Positions 55,291-62,088 of a stretch of 62,088 nucleotides of DNA are shown here, piece after piece; the stretch's first letter is position 1, and every line of letters starts with the position of its first letter. A program made the translations under genes and the position numbers. Origin of the DNA: Stygiobacter electus. GTDB taxonomy: Bacteria > Bacteroidota > Ignavibacteria > Ignavibacteriales > Melioribacteraceae. The stretch is taken from positions 85,366 to 147,453 of the forward strand of contig JARGDL010000005.1 of the NCBI GenBank assembly GCA_029210465.1, written 5' to 3'. The notes under the pieces were generated by a model. It worked only from the letters and a program-made list of their open reading frames with translations. It did no database searches and was not told where the DNA came from.

Positions 55291-55907
55291 TTCTTTCAGA
55301 TGTTGTTATAATTTTTTTATTGTTTTCATTATTTGGTTTATTTCATTCATTACTCGCATCATTACATTTCAAAGAAAGATTAGCAAAAAAAATCGGAAAC
55401 AAAATTGCATTCTACAGATTGTTTTATAACTTAATTTCCCTTTTCCTTTTGTTGTTTGTTTATGAAGTTTCACCCAAACCGAATTTTATGATATATGACT
55501 TACAATTTCCATTCGATATAATTACTTTTGCGTTGCAAGTTGTTTCATTATTTGGATTAGTTTGGGCATCAAAAGAAATTGATTTAAAAGAATTTGTAGG
55601 AATTTCACAAATTATGCGGTATTTCAAGAATGAATATAAAATTGAAGACCTTGATGAAAAACAAAACATAAGAATTATTGGTGCATTTAAATTTGTTCGT
55701 CATCCAATTTATTTCTTTTCAATTTTATTTTTAGGATTGCGTCCTCAAATGGATTTATTTTACTTAACAATGTTTATATCATTCGTTATTTATTTTTATA
55801 TAGGTTCTATTTATGAAGAAAAAAAATTAGTTGAAATTTTTGGTGAAGACTATGTTCAATATCAAAAATCAGTACCAAGAATTTTTCCTTTTAAGTTTAG
55901 AAAATAA
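55287..55907 (+). CDS. ICMT/PEMT-like membrane methyltransferase-family protein
   Basis: 206 residues with 4-5 transmembrane helices. The C-terminal part 'GAFKFVRHPIYFFSILFLGLRPQ' and 'YEEKKLVEIFGEDYVQYQKSVPRIFPF' matches the isoprenylcysteine/phospholipid methyltransferase-like membrane family (RHP..Y and E..L...F...Y..Y motifs). Such proteins use S-adenosylmethionine to methylate lipids or thiols; NnrU-like proteins look similar. The substrate is unknown. It starts in the rpoN stop codon. Confidence 0.8.
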   Translation: MILSDVVIIFLLFSLFGLFHSLLASLHFKERLAKKIGNKIAFYRLFYNLISLFLLLFVYEVSPKPNFMIYDLQFPFDIITFALQVVSLFGLVWASKEIDLKEFVGISQIMRYFKNEYKIEDLDEKQNIRIIGAFKFVRHPIYFFSILFLGLRPQMDLFYLTMFISFVIYFYIGSIYEEKKLVEIFGEDYVQYQKSVPRIFPFKFRK

Positions 55908-55966
55908 ACGGGTTGCATATACACAAAACTATATTTAATCATTAAAAATTTTTAATAGGAATAAAA

Positions 55967-56503
55967 ATGAAAATTAGATCAACAACAATAATCGGTCTGA
56001 TTCACAATGGTCAGGCGGCACTCGGCGGCGATGGACAAGTTACTCTTGGCAATACAGTTATGAAACACAACTCAATGAAAATTAGAAAATTACTTGGTGG
56101 AAAAGTATTAACTGGATTTGCAGGTTCAACGGCAGATGCATTTACTCTTCTCCAAAGATTTGAAGAAAAGCTCGAAGCTTATAGTGGAAATGTAAGTCGT
56201 GCAGTTGTTGAGCTAGCAAAAGATTGGAGAACGGATAAATATCTTCGTCGCCTTGAAGCAATGCTTGCTATTATTTCTGAAGATAAAGCTTATGTTGTAA
56301 GCGGTACAGGTGATGTAATTGAACCTGAAGATAATATTGTTGCAATTGGAAGCGGCGGAATGTATGCTTTAGCGGCTGCTAAAATGTTAAAAAAATATAG
56401 CAACCTTTCCGCTAAAGAAATTGTTCAAGAAGCACTTAAAACGGCAGCAGATATTTGTATTTATACTAACGATAAAATTACGGTAGAGGAAATTTTAAAA
56501 TGA
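55967..56503 (+). CDS. hslV: HslV protease subunit
   Basis: 178 residues. After removal of the first residues the N-terminal nucleophile Thr is exposed in '[24 protein letters not shown]'; '[20 protein letters not shown]' and '[15 protein letters not shown]' are conserved. It forms the proteolytic double hexamer of HslVU in the cytoplasm. AGGAAT precedes the ATG; the stop overlaps hslU by 4 nt. Confidence 0.97.
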   Translation: MKIRSTTIIGLIHNGQAALGGDGQVTLGNTVMKHNSMKIRKLLGGKVLTGFAGSTADAFTLLQRFEEKLEAYSGNVSRAVVELAKDWRTDKYLRRLEAMLAIISEDKAYVVSGTGDVIEPEDNIVAIGSGGMYALAAAKMLKKYSNLSAKEIVQEALKTAADICIYTNDKITVEEILK

Positions 56504-57876
56504 AAAAAAAGAATAATAATAACTTGATGAAAAATTTAACACCAACTCAAATAGTTAATGAATTGGACAAATATATCATCGGACAAAATGAAGCAAAACG
56601 TGCAGTAGCTATTGCGTTAAGAAATAGATGGCGTCGTCAACAAGTTGAAGAAAACATTCGCGAAGAAATAATGCCAAATAATATTATTCTTATTGGTCCA
56701 ACTGGTGTTGGTAAAACAGAAATTGCACGCCGTTTAGCAAAACTTTCTGGTGCACCTTTTATAAAGGTTGAGGCTTCAAAATACACTGAAGTTGGTTATG
56801 TTGGCCGCGATGTTGAATCAATGATTAGAGATTTGGCTGAAATTGCTGTATCAATGGTTCGTGCTGAAAAAACAGCTGAAGTTCAAGAAAAAGCTGAACG
56901 TATGGCCGAAGATAGAATTCTTGATCAGTTAATTCCACCTGTTAAAAAACCAATGGCAATGGAAGATGAAAATAATGAAAATGAAGAATTACAAAACGAA
57001 AAAACACGCGAGTGGATGCGTGAAAAAATTCGCAATGGTGAAATGGATGATAGACTAATTGAATTTGATACAACAACACCTGCTTTTGGAATGCAAGTTC
57101 TTGGACCAATGGGTATGGATGATATTACAATGAGCTTGCAAGAAATGATGAGTAGTATGATACCAAAGAAAAAGAAAAAAAAGAAAACTACAATTAAAGA
57201 AGCAAAAAGATTATTAACTCAAGAGGAAGCAGAAAAATTAATTGATATGGAAGTTGTCCAACGCGAAGCAATTAAACGTGTTCAGGAAAGTGGTATTGTA
57301 TTCATTGATGAAATTGATAAAATAGCTGGTGCAAAAAGTCAAAATGGTCCTGATGTTTCTCGCGAAGGTGTGCAAAGAGACTTACTTCCCATTGTTGAAG
57401 GTTCAACAGTTAATACAAAATATGGACCTGTTAAAACAGATCATATTTTATTTATTGCTTCCGGCGCTTTTCATGTTTCAAAACCAAGCGATTTAATTCC
57501 TGAACTACAAGGGCGTTTTCCTATTCGTGTTGAATTAAAAAGTTTAACAGAAGAAGATTTTGTTAAAATTCTTACAATTCCGCAAAATGCTTTGTTAAAA
57601 CAATACTCAGCTCTTTTAGAATCTGAAAACGTCAAAATTACTTTTAATGAAGATGCAATAAAAGAAATTGCTAAAACAGCCGCATTAGTAAATGAACAAG
57701 TTGAAAATATTGGGGCAAGAAGACTTCATACAATTTTAACAACTTTGCTTGAGGATATTTTATTTGAAGTTCCAGATAAAATGCCAAAGTCTCAAATTGA
57801 AATAACGGGCGAGTTAGTAAATAATAAACTTGATAAAATTGTTAAGAACAGAGATTTGAGTAAATATATTTTATAA
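56500..57876 (+). CDS. hslU: HslU ATPase subunit
   Basis: 458 residues. '[36 protein letters not shown]' opens the N domain; Walker A is '[17 protein letters not shown]', Walker B '[10 protein letters not shown]', and the GYVG pore loop is '[12 protein letters not shown]'. The intermediate domain spans about 120-250 with a Lys-rich stretch. The C-terminus 'LSKYIL' inserts into HslV. It unfolds substrates for HslV. The start in the hslV stop (ATGA) with AGAGGAAA upstream supports the ATG at 56500. Confidence 0.97.
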   Translation: MKKKNNNNLMKNLTPTQIVNELDKYIIGQNEAKRAVAIALRNRWRRQQVEENIREEIMPNNIILIGPTGVGKTEIARRLAKLSGAPFIKVEASKYTEVGYVGRDVESMIRDLAEIAVSMVRAEKTAEVQEKAERMAEDRILDQLIPPVKKPMAMEDENNENEELQNEKTREWMREKIRNGEMDDRLIEFDTTTPAFGMQVLGPMGMDDITMSLQEMMSSMIPKKKKKKKTTIKEAKRLLTQEEAEKLIDMEVVQREAIKRVQESGIVFIDEIDKIAGAKSQNGPDVSREGVQRDLLPIVEGSTVNTKYGPVKTDHILFIASGAFHVSKPSDLIPELQGRFPIRVELKSLTEEDFVKILTIPQNALLKQYSALLESENVKITFNEDAIKEIAKTAALVNEQVENIGARRLHTILTTLLEDILFEVPDKMPKSQIEITGELVNNKLDKIVKNRDLSKYIL

Positions 57877-57880
57877 AAAC

Positions 57881-57914
57881 TGGTTGTATCAAATATTTAA
57901 ATTTGATACAACCA
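57881..57914. terminator. Bidirectional terminator between hslU and the c-type heme lipoprotein gene
   Basis: TGGTTGTATCAAAT (57881-57894) pairs perfectly with ATTTGATACAACCA (57901-57914) around ATTTAA. T-rich sequence follows on both strands (TTATTATTTACTTT; GTTTTTATAA). It sits between convergent genes. Confidence 0.88.
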
Positions 57915-57921
57915 TTATTAT

Positions 57922-58155
57922 TTACTTTAGTAAAAATTCATTTAAAAGTTTTTCTTCATCAGGACTTAAATTTGCATTTTGATACATTTCAGGTAATTTA
58001 CTTTCCCATTCTTCTTTAGAAAATTCATTTTTTGAATATAATCTATGACAACCACTACACTTTTCTCTATAAAGAATTTCTCTTTTGTCAGTAGAAATCA
58101 TAGTCGAAGTACATCCTATCACAAATAATAAAATAAAACTTAAATTGTATTTCAT
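57922..58155 (-). CDS. Small c-type heme lipoprotein
   Basis: 77 residues. The lipobox 'LLFVIGC' has Cys15; the mature part has one heme c motif 'CSGCH' with 'YREKCSGCHRLYSKNEFSKEEW' and a short helical remainder ('LPEMYQNANLSPDEEKLLNEFLLK') that resembles class I cytochrome c folds, in which a Met is the second ligand ('EMYQNANLSPDE'). It is probably attached to a periplasm-facing membrane surface and carries one heme. It starts inside the stop codon of the upstream barrel-like gene, so the two form an operon. Confidence 0.82.
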   Translation of the reverse strand: MKYNLSFILLFVIGCTSTMISTDKREILYREKCSGCHRLYSKNEFSKEEWESKLPEMYQNANLSPDEEKLLNEFLLK

Positions 58156-58931
58156 AAACTTACACCAAGAATCGTTCTCACTTCATATTTCTCGTGACCA
58201 ATTAAATCTAAACTGTTTTTAGTATTTGGAGAACCAGAAACTTGAAATAAAAAATTAACTACAAAATATAATTTCTGTGTAGATAAACTAATCGTTGGTC
58301 CTAAAAAAGTCGCCTGGTTTATTTGGCTTTCATACACTTTACTGAAATTTCTATGATTTCTAAATTCTAAAGCTAAGCTTAAATTTGAATTGACTTGATA
58401 AGCTAAACCTGCAGTTATTTCAAACTTAGATTCCGTCTCACTTTTTGTCGGATTTCTTTCAATTTCGGATATTATATTAGAAACTAAAATAAAATTATTA
58501 ATTCTTTTGCTTAACAAAATTTTCGGTTCATAATATATTTTATCACCACCATAACCAAATTCAAAATATAATCCTGGATCTAAGAAATAATCATCTGGGT
58601 TTGATAACCTATATCTAAACTCAAAAGAAGTTGTAGAAAAACTAAATGGCTTTACTGAAAATAAATTACCTGAACTTTTTATTTCATTAAAATTAAAATA
58701 TATCGCACTTGTAAACCTATCTGTAATTCCATATTCAATTTCAAATCTTGGCTGCCATCTGTAATAGTAACCAAACCCTTTGTCAATTCTACCAGTTTGC
58801 CAAAATTCAAATTCAAGCGCTTTTGAAGGCAAGGTGTAGGGAGTATAGGATCTTGCAAATTGCCTATAATCTGCTCTTAAATCAAATATAGTAATGAAAA
58901 AGAAAAGTAAAAGAATAAAAGAACGACGCAT
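58152..58931 (-). CDS. Outer membrane beta-barrel-like protein
   Basis: 259 residues from the ATG at 58931, chosen because GGAG lies 5-8 nt upstream and the protein then has a signal peptide (MRRSFILLLFFFITIFDLRA). A longer start at 59003 adds 24 residues before it. Alternating aromatic/polar strands ('LEFEFWQTGRIDKGFGYYYRWQPRFEIEYGI', 'YFEFGYGGDKIYYEPKILLS') in pieces point to a transmembrane barrel of about 12 strands. No named family is certain. Its partner is a heme lipoprotein (4-nt overlap), so a role in electron transfer at the cell surface is possible but unproven. Confidence 0.75.
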   Translation of the reverse strand: MRRSFILLLFFFITIFDLRADYRQFARSYTPYTLPSKALEFEFWQTGRIDKGFGYYYRWQPRFEIEYGITDRFTSAIYFNFNEIKSSGNLFSVKPFSFSTTSFEFRYRLSNPDDYFLDPGLYFEFGYGGDKIYYEPKILLSKRINNFILVSNIISEIERNPTKSETESKFEITAGLAYQVNSNLSLALEFRNHRNFSKVYESQINQATFLGPTISLSTQKLYFVVNFLFQVSGSPNTKNSLDLIGHEKYEVRTILGVSL

Positions 58932-59065
58932 AATAACTCCATATTGTTTATAAAAATAATTATTATTTAGACCAAATCTAAATAGTAAAAAAATTAAAAT
59001 CAAATTTTTTTTTTATGAGAATTATTTTTTAAAAAACTTATTTTGTAATTAAAAATGACAAGTAT

Positions 59066-59710
59066 ATGAAAGAAAAAACTTTTGCCCTTTTATTAATTTT
59101 TATTTTAGTTGGCTGTTCTGCAGAAAAAGACATCTTGCTTAATTTGGACACAGCAAAAAAATTAGTTCAAAATTATTATGAGTCGGGTGAGTTTGATAAA
59201 GAATGTTCTTTGCAAATTGAGTCTGCAAAAAAAGAAATTCAAAAATTAAAGTTGAATGAAAAATCACTTGTGGTTTTTGATATAGACGAAACGGCTCTTT
59301 CTAATTATGAACATACAAAAGAAATCGGTTTTGGATATGTTTATTCTCTCTGGGAAGAATGGCTTGAAAAAGCAGATGCAAAAGCAATTCCAGAAACTAA
59401 AAAATTTTACGACTGGCTGATTGAAAAAAATATTAAAGTCGCTTTTATTTCCGGAAGAGATGAAGAAACTTATTCTGCAACATTAAAAAATCTTAAAGAT
59501 CAAGGTTTTACAAAATTTGATACTTTAATTACAAGAACAAAAGCAACAAAAAAAATTCCAGCAGCTGAGTGGAAAGCAGAAGAAAGAGAAAAATTAGTTA
59601 AAAATGGTTACAATATTATTGCTTGTATTGGCGATCAATGGAGCGATATGGTTGGTGGTCATACTGGAATAAAAATTAAATTGCCAAACTATTTGTATAT
59701 AATTGATTAA
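59066..59710 (+). CDS. HAD-superfamily acid phosphatase, lipoprotein
   Basis: 214 residues. The lipobox 'FILVGC' has Cys at about residue 17. The HAD class B/C acid phosphatase core is present: motif I 'VFDIDETALSNYE' (nucleophile Asp and acid/base Asp), motif II 'FISGRDEET', and motif IV 'CIGDQWSDM'. It is related to the e(P4)/NucA-type and vegetative storage phosphatases. It should release phosphate from nucleotides or other monoesters outside the cytoplasm. The next gene starts on the last base of its stop. Confidence 0.88.
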   Translation: MKEKTFALLLIFILVGCSAEKDILLNLDTAKKLVQNYYESGEFDKECSLQIESAKKEIQKLKLNEKSLVVFDIDETALSNYEHTKEIGFGYVYSLWEEWLEKADAKAIPETKKFYDWLIEKNIKVAFISGRDEETYSATLKNLKDQGFTKFDTLITRTKATKKIPAAEWKAEEREKLVKNGYNIIACIGDQWSDMVGGHTGIKIKLPNYLYIID

Positions 59711-59895
59711 TGAGTTCATTTACTTGTTCACATTTTGATCAAAAAGAAAATTGTCTTTTATTAAAAACTAAGTGTGTACCGGGTAGAAAAGGTTGTGTTC
59801 TTAAAGGTAAAGTTGAATTTATAATTTCTGCTGATCAAAGATTGAAAAATCAAAAAGATTATCCTTTTAAAGAATATAGGAGGAAAAAGAAATGA
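59710..59895 (+). CDS. Conserved 61-residue Cys-containing protein
   Basis: 61 residues. Four Cys: 'CSHFDQKENCLLLKTKCVPGRKGCVLKGKVEF', given here in pieces (Cys6, Cys15, Cys22, Cys29). The 'C..L...CVPGR.GCVL.G' pattern looks like a conserved small family of this phylum and may bind a metal; the C-terminus is basic (YRRKKK). The start overlaps the phosphatase stop by 1 nt and its own stop overlaps the cupin gene by 4 nt, so it is tightly coupled. Confidence 0.78.
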   Translation: MSSFTCSHFDQKENCLLLKTKCVPGRKGCVLKGKVEFIISADQRLKNQKDYPFKEYRRKKK

Positions 59896-60332
59896 AATAT
59901 TTTTTAACTCTTTTAATATTTTATTCGTTTAACATTTTCCCTCAAACACAAAATTTTACACCACAAATAATTTTTCCCGATGAAATAAAATGGAAATCAA
60001 CTGGACAAAAAGATTATTCAGTTGAAACATTCAGCTTATTAGGCAATCCCAATGAAAATGGAATTTATGTGCAGATGGTAAAAATTCCACCAAACACAAA
60101 ATTGCTTCCACACTTTCATCCTGATAATAGAACAGTTTATGTTATTGAAGGTGAATTTTTTTATTGTTATGAAAATTCATTTGATGAAACAAAAGAAAAA
60201 AAAATTTCTAAAGGAAGCTTTTTTACTGAACCAGCAAATCAACCTCATTTTGCCTTTACAAAAGAAAACTATGTGATTCTGTATGTAAACGGAATTGGTC
60301 CAACTAAAACGACTTTCATCACCAATAAATAA
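59892..60332 (+). CDS. Exported cupin-domain protein
   Basis: 146 residues. A signal peptide (MKYFLTLLIFYSFNIFPQ) precedes a single cupin: motif 1 'LPHFHPDNRTVYVIEGEFFYCY' with His ligands and Glu, motif 2 'GSFFTEPANQPHFAFT' with the last His. It binds a metal and acts outside the cytoplasm; the substrate is unknown. AGGAGGA precedes the ATG. Confidence 0.88.
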   Translation: MKYFLTLLIFYSFNIFPQTQNFTPQIIFPDEIKWKSTGQKDYSVETFSLLGNPNENGIYVQMVKIPPNTKLLPHFHPDNRTVYVIEGEFFYCYENSFDETKEKKISKGSFFTEPANQPHFAFTKENYVILYVNGIGPTKTTFITNK

Positions 60333-60358
60333 ATCATCAAACACCAAAAGAGGTAATT

Positions 60359-60856
60359 ATGAAAACAAAAGAAAACTTAAAAGAAGCATTTGCAGGTGAA
60401 AGTCAAGCAAATCAAAAATATCGAGCATTTGCTAAGAAAGCTGAAAAGGAAGGATTTCCAAACATTGCAAAATTATTTGTTACAACGGCTGAAGCTGAAC
60501 GTATTCATGCTGAAGGACATTTAACATCTTTGGAAGGAATTGGTTCAACGTTGGAAAATTTGAAGAGTGCAATTGCCGGCGAAACTTATGAATTCACTGA
60601 AATGTATCCACCAATGTATGATGATGCTGTAGTAGAAGATCATAAAGCACAAAGAATGTTTAAATATGCGCTCGATGCTGAAAAAGTCCACGCAGAACTT
60701 TATAAACGTGCTCTTGAAGCTGTTGAACAAGGTAAAGATTTAGATATCAGCAATTTTTATCTTTGTCCTGTTTGTGGTCATATTGAATTTGGTGAACCAA
60801 AAGAAAAATGCCCGATTTGCGGAGCTTTTCCAAATAAATATGTTAAAGTAGCTTAA
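60359..60856 (+). CDS. rbr: Rubrerythrin
   Basis: 165 residues. The ferritin-like diiron domain has 'EAFAGESQANQKYRAFAKKAEKEG', 'TAEAERIHAEGHL', 'IAGETYEFTEMYP' and 'ALDAEKVHAELY' (four-helix Glu/His ligands). The C-terminal rubredoxin domain has 'CPVCGH' and 'CPICGA' for one Fe(SCys)4. It reduces hydrogen peroxide using rubredoxin or related donors in anaerobes and microaerophiles. AGAGGTA lies before the ATG. A weak hairpin (60877-60917) follows. Confidence 0.96.
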   Translation: MKTKENLKEAFAGESQANQKYRAFAKKAEKEGFPNIAKLFVTTAEAERIHAEGHLTSLEGIGSTLENLKSAIAGETYEFTEMYPPMYDDAVVEDHKAQRMFKYALDAEKVHAELYKRALEAVEQGKDLDISNFYLCPVCGHIEFGEPKEKCPICGAFPNKYVKVA

Positions 60857-60992
60857 AATTTTTTAAAGATTAAAAACAGAACAATTTTAATAATTTAAAA
60901 ATAGTGTTATTGTTCTGAGTAATTAGATTATAAGAATTTTCATTTAAATTCTGTTTTTTAAGAATTGCAAAAAAATTTGCATAAATTTATCA
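60857..60992. other. Intergenic region after rubrerythrin with a weak hairpin
   Basis: CAGAACAAT (60877-60885) can pair with ATTGTTCTG (60909-60917) around a 23-nt AT-rich loop; no U-tract follows. Nothing else is seen before the insertion sequence begins near 60993. Confidence 0.4.
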
Positions 60993-61033
60993 TGTCATGA
61001 TGGGTATAAAGATCATTAATTGTTGCTAAAATA
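60993..61033 (+). repeat. Left terminal inverted repeat of the IS
   Basis: It begins TGTCATGATGGGTATAAAG and ends TGTTGCTAAAATA. Aligned with the reverse complement of 62041-62081 it matches at 32 of 41 positions without gaps, including the blocks TATAAAG and TGTTGCT. Confidence 0.8.
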
Positions 61034-61037
61034 TTAT

Positions 61038-61979
61038 TTAGGTTTTAAGAAGAAGTACCATTTGAAGTAATTTATTTTATTCTTTTTAAATAAAGCGCGA
61101 TGTAAGCGGTAATGTTCTTTGACACGATTGAAATAGCCTTCTAATGCATTAGTTGAACGAGCAATTTTAGGATTATCTATGTAATGGAAAAGATTGGGCA
61201 TTGCTTTAGTAATTAAACTTCTTGCTCTTACTACATCACTAAATACCCAACCACAGTTTGATGAAGATTCAATAGCAGTTCCAAATCTATTTTCTCAAGC
61301 ATAGAATCCTTTTATAAATCTTTGAGAGTCTTCTTTTGTCTTAACTTCAGTTAGCGTAAGTAGTAATTCTCTAAGATGTTTTGCATCTGTTCGCTTTGGA
61401 TTTCTTCTACACCAACATAAACCTTGGCGCTGAACGTGAACAATACAACGCTGTAATTTTATCTCAGGACAGAATAACTGCAACTGCTTCATTTGTGCTG
61501 TGTTTCCGTCTGTTGTGGCACTTTCCGGATATAATCCTGCTTCATATAACTTAGTGTAAAAGGCAGATAAATCCTTTGCTGATTCTCTTACATTAACAGC
61601 AGCGTAAAGTAATTTGTGAGCCTCTGAATCCATTGCAGCGTAAATTCCTCTTGGTCGTTTAAGAAATGTTCCGTCTATAACTATATGCTTAACTTCCGAG
61701 AAATCATAGGGTTCTTTGTTAGGAGTTTGCTGAAGCCAATACATTATAACTCTCTTTACTGTTGATCGGCTGACTCTTTTAATATTAGCTAATTCCAAAA
61801 CACTGTAACCCTCAGTAATCCAAAGCTTAAACCAATTGAATCTTCTTTGTTCTAAGGTTAATTGCTTCCAGGTAAAAGATTTATTACAACTTAAACATTG
61901 ATAACGTCGTTTATTACTTGAGCTTTTACCATTGTATTTTACATTGGTAGAATTACAATACAAGCAATGTTTTTTTCAT
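61038..61979 (-). pseudogene. IS transposase with a frameshift and an in-frame TGA
   Basis: The intact reading would be ATG at 61979 to TAA at 61038-61040. Two lesions break it. An A7 run after the ATG (61970-61976) shifts the frame; with six A it would read MKKHCLYCNSTNVKYNG, restoring the first CxxC of a zinc ribbon (second pair 'CLSC'). A TGA at 61295-61297 stands between 'FIKGFYA' and 'ENRFGTAI'. Either side is sound: helix-turn-helix 'VLELANIKRVSRSTVKRVI', first catalytic Asp in 'HIVIDGTFLKRP', 'TTDGNTAQMKQL', 'QRCIVHVQRQ', and the final Glu in 'STNALEGYFNRVKEHYRLHR'. The TGA is likely TGG (Trp) mutated. Confidence 0.82.
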
Positions 61980-62040
61980 AGGAATCTCGTTTATTTTGAG
62001 TTTATTACCTGTAAAATTATATCAAGGAACAAGTTATAGC

Positions 62041-62081
62041 TATTTCAGCAACACTTTTTGACCTTTATATTCATTGTGACA
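62041..62081 (-). repeat. Right terminal inverted repeat of the IS
   Basis: Reverse complement begins TGTCACAATGAATATAAAGG and ends TGTTGCTGAAATA, pairing with 60993-61033 at 32 of 41 positions. It is 7 nt from the window end. Confidence 0.8.
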
Positions 62082-62088
62082 TTCAAAA

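Larger units (their letters stand above)
60993..62081 (-). mobile_element. Insertion sequence, IS256/IS1249-like, decayed
   Basis: About 1089 bp bounded by imperfect ~41-bp terminal inverted repeats (32 of 41 matching) and containing one transposase gene on the - strand. The transposase is of the zinc-ribbon, MULE-type DDE group. No target-site duplication was recognised: only 7 bases remain after the right end (TTCAAAA) and they do not match the left flank (TTTATCA). Confidence 0.8.

Noticed and set aside
58932..59003. Longer start of the barrel-like protein at 59003
   Set aside because: The extension places 24 residues before the signal peptide, while GGAG is correctly spaced from the ATG at 58931.

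Overview
The window is an AT-rich, gene-dense piece of a Gram-negative chromosome. It most resembles a member of Ignavibacteria (the Ignavibacterium/Melioribacter side of the Bacteroidota/Chlorobiota group). Signs of this are two secreted proteins ending in a 'YPNPFNP' C-terminal sorting domain, a carboxypeptidase-regulatory/TonB receptor, DUF3078, DUF3109 and DUF2905 families, HslVU, and several promoter-like TAnnTTTG boxes. Two secreted-protein promoters instead look sigma70-like. No tRNA, rRNA or CRISPR array was seen. The taxonomic call is by recognition, not by a search.

Layout. 1-6.9 kb: an operon of a repeat-rich surface protein (cut by the window start), a GAF/sigma54 activator, a Ser/Thr kinase with PEGA-like tail, a Kelch protein with sorting signal and a DUF5683-like membrane protein. 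It ends at a clear terminator and is followed by a textbook -24/-12 (sigma54) promoter reading into a very short, terminated transcript. 7.3-11.7 kb: amino acid permease, a 40-residue membrane microprotein just ahead of the K+ transporter kup, and an SDR oxidoreductase. 11.75-12 kb: a tandem hairpin repeat. 12-21.7 kb: housekeeping genes (uvrB, DUF3078, sufE-like, alaS, truA), an amidohydrolase and a PLP desulfhydrase/deaminase. 21.9-25.4 kb: a huge receptor-type Ser/Thr kinase gene broken by one in-frame TGA. 25.4-30 kb: a nitrogen module (PII - porin - amt) divergent from a second GAF/sigma54 activator. 30-31 kb: DUF134 regulator and NifX-like protein with a perfect 20-bp palindrome at the promoter. 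31.2-36.2 kb: lipoprotein, TonB receptor, PAS protein, DUF2905, NCS2 permease, OsmC. 36.2-39.5 kb: two secreted/lipoprotein genes and a candidate structured RNA, bounded by two direct copies of a ~172-bp repeat. 39.5-45.6 kb: parvulin, membrane-tethered solute-binding protein, histidine kinase and sigma54 response regulator in a tight operon without any ABC permease. 45.8-57.9 kb: SpoIID-like protein, glycosyltransferase, BatA-like VWA protein, hflX, hutH, DUF3109, rpoN, a methyltransferase-like membrane protein, hslV and hslU. 57.9-60.9 kb: small heme lipoprotein plus barrel-like protein, acid phosphatase, a Cys-rich 61-residue protein, cupin and rubrerythrin. 61-62.1 kb: a decayed insertion sequence with ~41-bp imperfect terminal inverted repeats.

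The unifying theme is sigma54 signalling: rpoN itself, three complete enhancer-binding activators (two GAF-type, one response regulator) and one strong sigma54 promoter in 62 kb, combined with two Ser/Thr kinases. The most promising undescribed pieces are (i) the solute-binding protein/histidine kinase/sigma54 regulator operon, (ii) the CRTAC1-like ectodomain fused to a Ser/Thr kinase, (iii) the sigma54-driven short transcript at ~7.0 kb and (iv) the structured RNA candidate at ~38.0 kb.
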